This document shows positions 62,049 through 64,000 of a DNA stretch of 64,000 nucleotides, piece after piece; the stretch's first letter is position 1, and each line of letters begins with the position of its first letter. The stretch comes from G965240365 sp965240365. Lineage in GTDB: Bacteria > Pseudomonadota > Gammaproteobacteria > Eutrophobiales > Eutrophobiaceae. A program made the translations under genes and the position numbers. The notes under the pieces were generated by a model. That model did not search any database and was not told where the DNA came from. It saw only the letters and a list, made by a program, of their open reading frames with translations. The stretch spans positions 3,162,001 through 3,226,000 of the forward strand of contig OZ251218.1 in assembly GCA_965240365.1 (NCBI GenBank). The letters are read 5' to 3'.

Positions 62049-63179
62049 TTATGCCACAAAGTCCAGGGCCTTGCAATCCAGACTGGCCCAGCCGATGTTT
62101 ATCATCTGGCCCTGGGTCAATTTCTTCTGCTTGCCCTGATTACGCACCTTGACGATAAATTCGTCATTGCCGGCCACGTTCATGCGCACCCGGATATGAT
62201 CCCCCAGATAAATCAATTCCCTGATCCTGCCCTGCACAATATTGCCGATGTCGGCGACCGGGTCAATCTCGACCCGCTCCGGCCGGAGCGACAGCGTGGT
62301 TTGCTCGCCCCGCGTATTGACATTGACCTTCTGCGCCTTCAGCAGGGTGCCGTCGTCAAGCCGAACCTGGCACAGATCTTCATGGATCTCCTCCACTTTA
62401 CCGCTTAACTTGTTGTTTTCACCGATAAACTGGGCCACAAAAGAATTCTGCGGGTTTTCATAGAGCACATCCGGCGATGACAACTGCTGAATCACGCCAT
62501 CCTCGAACACGGCCACCCGGTCAGACATGGTCAGGGCCTCGGTCTGGTCATGGGTCACATAGACCACCGTGACCGCCAGATTTTCATGGATATGCTTGAT
62601 TTCATACTGCATCTGCTCGCGCAACTGCTTGTCCAGCGCGCCCAGCGGTTCATCCATCAACACCAGATCAGGCTCAAACACCAGCGCGCGGGCAACGGCG
62701 ATACGCTGCTGTTGCCCGCCCGAAAGCTGGGCCGGCCGGCGGCCGCCCATCTGCGGCAATTCCACCATATCCAGCACCCGCTCCACGCGCTGGCGCTGTT
62801 CGGCCTTCGACAGGCCGCGCACCGACAACGGAAAGGCCAGGTTTTCGGCCACGGTCATGTGCGGGAACAGGGCGTAATTCTGAAACACCATGCCGATGCC
62901 GCGCTTGTGCGGGGGCACCTTGTTGATCGGTTTGCCGGCAAGAAAGATCTCTCCGTGCGTGGCCGGCTCAAAGCCGGCCAGCATCATCAGGCAGGTGGTT
63001 TTGCCGGAGCCGGACGGCCCCAGCATGGTGATAAACTCGCCTTTTTCAATGTCCAGGTTCAAATCCTTTACAACCAGCGTTTCGCCGTCATAACTCTTCT
63101 GGACGTTTTGAAATTGCACGTAGGAATGACTGAATGTATCGTCAGTCATTTTATTATTGGTTATTGATCTATGCTCCAT
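62049..63179 (-). CDS. potA: ABC transporter ATPase, PotA-like
   Basis: 376 aa. Walker A is GPSGSGKTT, the Q-loop is MVFQNYALFPH, the signature is LSGGQQQR, and Walker B is LVLMDEPLGALD. The switch His is in VTHDQTEAL. The C-terminal TOBE domain is present. It is the first gene of the operon and energises the two permeases. The ATG at 63179 follows a GCGGATCATC stretch; an ATG at 63149 is also possible and would still keep every motif. Confidence 0.93.
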   Translation of the reverse strand: MEHRSITNNKMTDDTFSHSYVQFQNVQKSYDGETLVVKDLNLDIEKGEFITMLGPSGSGKTTCLMMLAGFEPATHGEIFLAGKPINKVPPHKRGIGMVFQNYALFPHMTVAENLAFPLSVRGLSKAEQRQRVERVLDMVELPQMGGRRPAQLSGGQQQRIAVARALVFEPDLVLMDEPLGALDKQLREQMQYEIKHIHENLAVTVVYVTHDQTEALTMSDRVAVFEDGVIQQLSSPDVLYENPQNSFVAQFIGENNKLSGKVEEIHEDLCQVRLDDGTLLKAQKVNVNTRGEQTTLSLRPERVEIDPVADIGNIVQGRIRELIYLGDHIRVRMNVAGNDEFIVKVRNQGKQKKLTQGQMINIGWASLDCKALDFVA

Positions 63180-63248
63180 GATGATCCGCGCTCCGGTCAA
63201 CAAGCATAACGGCCCGGCCTGATTTTTACAACCGGCAGATTGCCGCAA

Positions 63249-63340
63249 CGGATGTTATTCCCGCTACGCCTGCCTGCGGCAGTCACGCGGGAATGTAGCA
63301 CACAAACCACTGAATCCCGGCTTTCGCCGGAATGACGATG
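63249..63340. repeat. REP/BIME-like repeat with a degenerate palindrome
   Basis: A REP pair; the first arm is interrupted by a GCCTGCCTGCGGCAG-type palindrome fragment that is not a perfect P19. Confidence 0.7.
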
Positions 63341-63396
63341 GGGGTTAAAATGGCATTGAAATATCAACAAGACCCCACCAGACAAATCAAACACAC

Positions 63397-64000
63397 ATGA
63401 CAACATCAATACAGGCACAGAATCCCGGCCTCGGCCAGACAGCGACCGGCGAGGCTGCTGAAGAATATAACTGGAAATACCTGTTCACCATCGCCAAACG
63501 GCACAAACGCGAGTTGATCCGCGCCAATATCATCGCGGTGATCGCAACGCTGGCCAGCGTGCCCGTGCCCCTGTTAATGCCCCTGCTGGTGGACGAGGTG
63601 CTGCTGGACCAGCCCGGCGTCATCGTGAACGCGATCAGCGCGCTGACGCCCGCGGCCTGGCAGGGGCCGACATTTTTTATACTGTTTATCCTGCTGCTGA
63701 CGCTGTTGCTGCGCCTCGCCGCCCTGTGCCTGAACGTGTGGCAGACCCGGCAATTTACAATTATCGCCAAGGACATCATCTACCTGATACGGCGCCGGCT
63801 GCTCGGCCGCTTGCAGCGGGTCTCAATGGCCGAATATGAGACCCTGGGCAGCGGCACGGTGGCCTCCTATTTCGTGACCGATCTCAACACCGTCGATGAA
63901 TTTGTCGGCGGCACCGTCAGCAAACTGCTGATCGCCGTGCTGACGATCATCGGCGTTGCCGTCATCCTGCTGATCATGCACTGGCAGATCGCCCTGCTGA
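63397..64000 (+). CDS. ABC exporter (MsbA-like), partial at the window end
   Basis: The open frame starts at ATG 63397 and continues past the end, 201 codons visible. It begins with a short cytoplasmic tail, then the transmembrane domain of a half-size exporter: helices around ANIIAVIATLASVPVPLLMPLLVD and LFILLLTLLLRLAALCLNVW, and a later GVAVILLIMHWQIALL. The segment RRLLGRLQRVSMAEYE is the usual coupling region. The nucleotide-binding domain lies beyond the window, so the substrate and exact subfamily are unknown. Confidence 0.8.
   Translation, partial: MTTSIQAQNPGLGQTATGEAAEEYNWKYLFTIAKRHKRELIRANIIAVIATLASVPVPLLMPLLVDEVLLDQPGVIVNAISALTPAAWQGPTFFILFILLLTLLLRLAALCLNVWQTRQFTIIAKDIIYLIRRRLLGRLQRVSMAEYETLGSGTVASYFVTDLNTVDEFVGGTVSKLLIAVLTIIGVAVILLIMHWQIALL

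Noticed and set aside
1..64000. tRNA, rRNA, riboswitch or prophage attachment sites
   Set aside because: I looked for tRNA-like clover leaves, rRNA segments and known riboswitch cores in the gaps and saw none. Most gaps are filled by the repeats listed.

Overview
The window is a piece of a bacterial chromosome, most likely a gammaproteobacterium. The SMC protein is of the gammaproteobacterial type and dksA lies close to gluQ. FecI/FecR, a TonB receptor with an STN domain, MetR/MetE, class I PhaC and periplasmic LigE also fit. The genus cannot be named from sequence alone. Housekeeping genes have intact reading frames. The spaces between them, and every transposase, are loaded with short repeats.

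Layout. 1-2.1 kb: an SDR oxidoreductase, a MITE, and the remains of a polyamine-type ABC permease pair. 2.1-5.3 kb: a nest of three IS elements (C inside A, with B next to it). 5.3-10.8 kb: two paralogous RTX proteins, the first cut by IS B. 11-21 kb: metR/metE, an aspartic protease, DAHP synthase, gluQ, dksA, a tandem cysZ duplication and queF. 21-26 kb: hicBA copies and scars, a hydrolase fused to a hicB start, an orphan AAA ATPase and a GNAT protein. 26-33.7 kb: a class III aminotransferase, smc, hicAB and fecI-fecR. 33.7-39.7 kb: a repeat island, a TonB receptor and hypothetical genes. 39.7-46.2 kb: an AddA/AddB-like helicase-nuclease pair. 46-50.6 kb: egtD, a metallopeptidase and an S41 peptidase split by a MITE. 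51-58.2 kb: phaC, a PQQ sugar dehydrogenase, ligE, a CBS/nucleotidyltransferase protein and a DEDD exonuclease. 58.4-63.2 kb: a complete polyamine-type ABC operon. 63.4 kb to the end: the start of an ABC exporter.

The main discovery is a 19-bp near-perfect palindrome, CCTGCCTGCNGCAGGCAGG (called P19 here), with 19 perfect copies. It behaves as a minimal mobile insertion. Removing exactly 19 bp restores the reading frame, and even a split ATG start codon, at seven separate sites in two transposase genes that have no other lesion. It also restores ordinary REP repeats at three sites. Two copies of one MITE differ in length by exactly 19 bp, one carrying P19 and one empty. No target duplication is visible, and 15 of 19 copies sit between complementary flanking bases (A|T or G|C). 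The 19-bp length shifts the reading frame by +1. In this window P19 sits in transposases, one truncated RTX gene and intergenic repeats, never in an intact housekeeping gene. What makes or moves it is not visible here.

Other layers of small repeats are nested in each other: REP/BIME-like hairpins, a MITE of about 388 bp with 8-bp target duplications, a 268-291 bp MITE with AGGGCC ends, a 105-bp MITE and a 208-bp MITE. Several have altered genes by supplying stops, splitting a peptidase or marking duplications.
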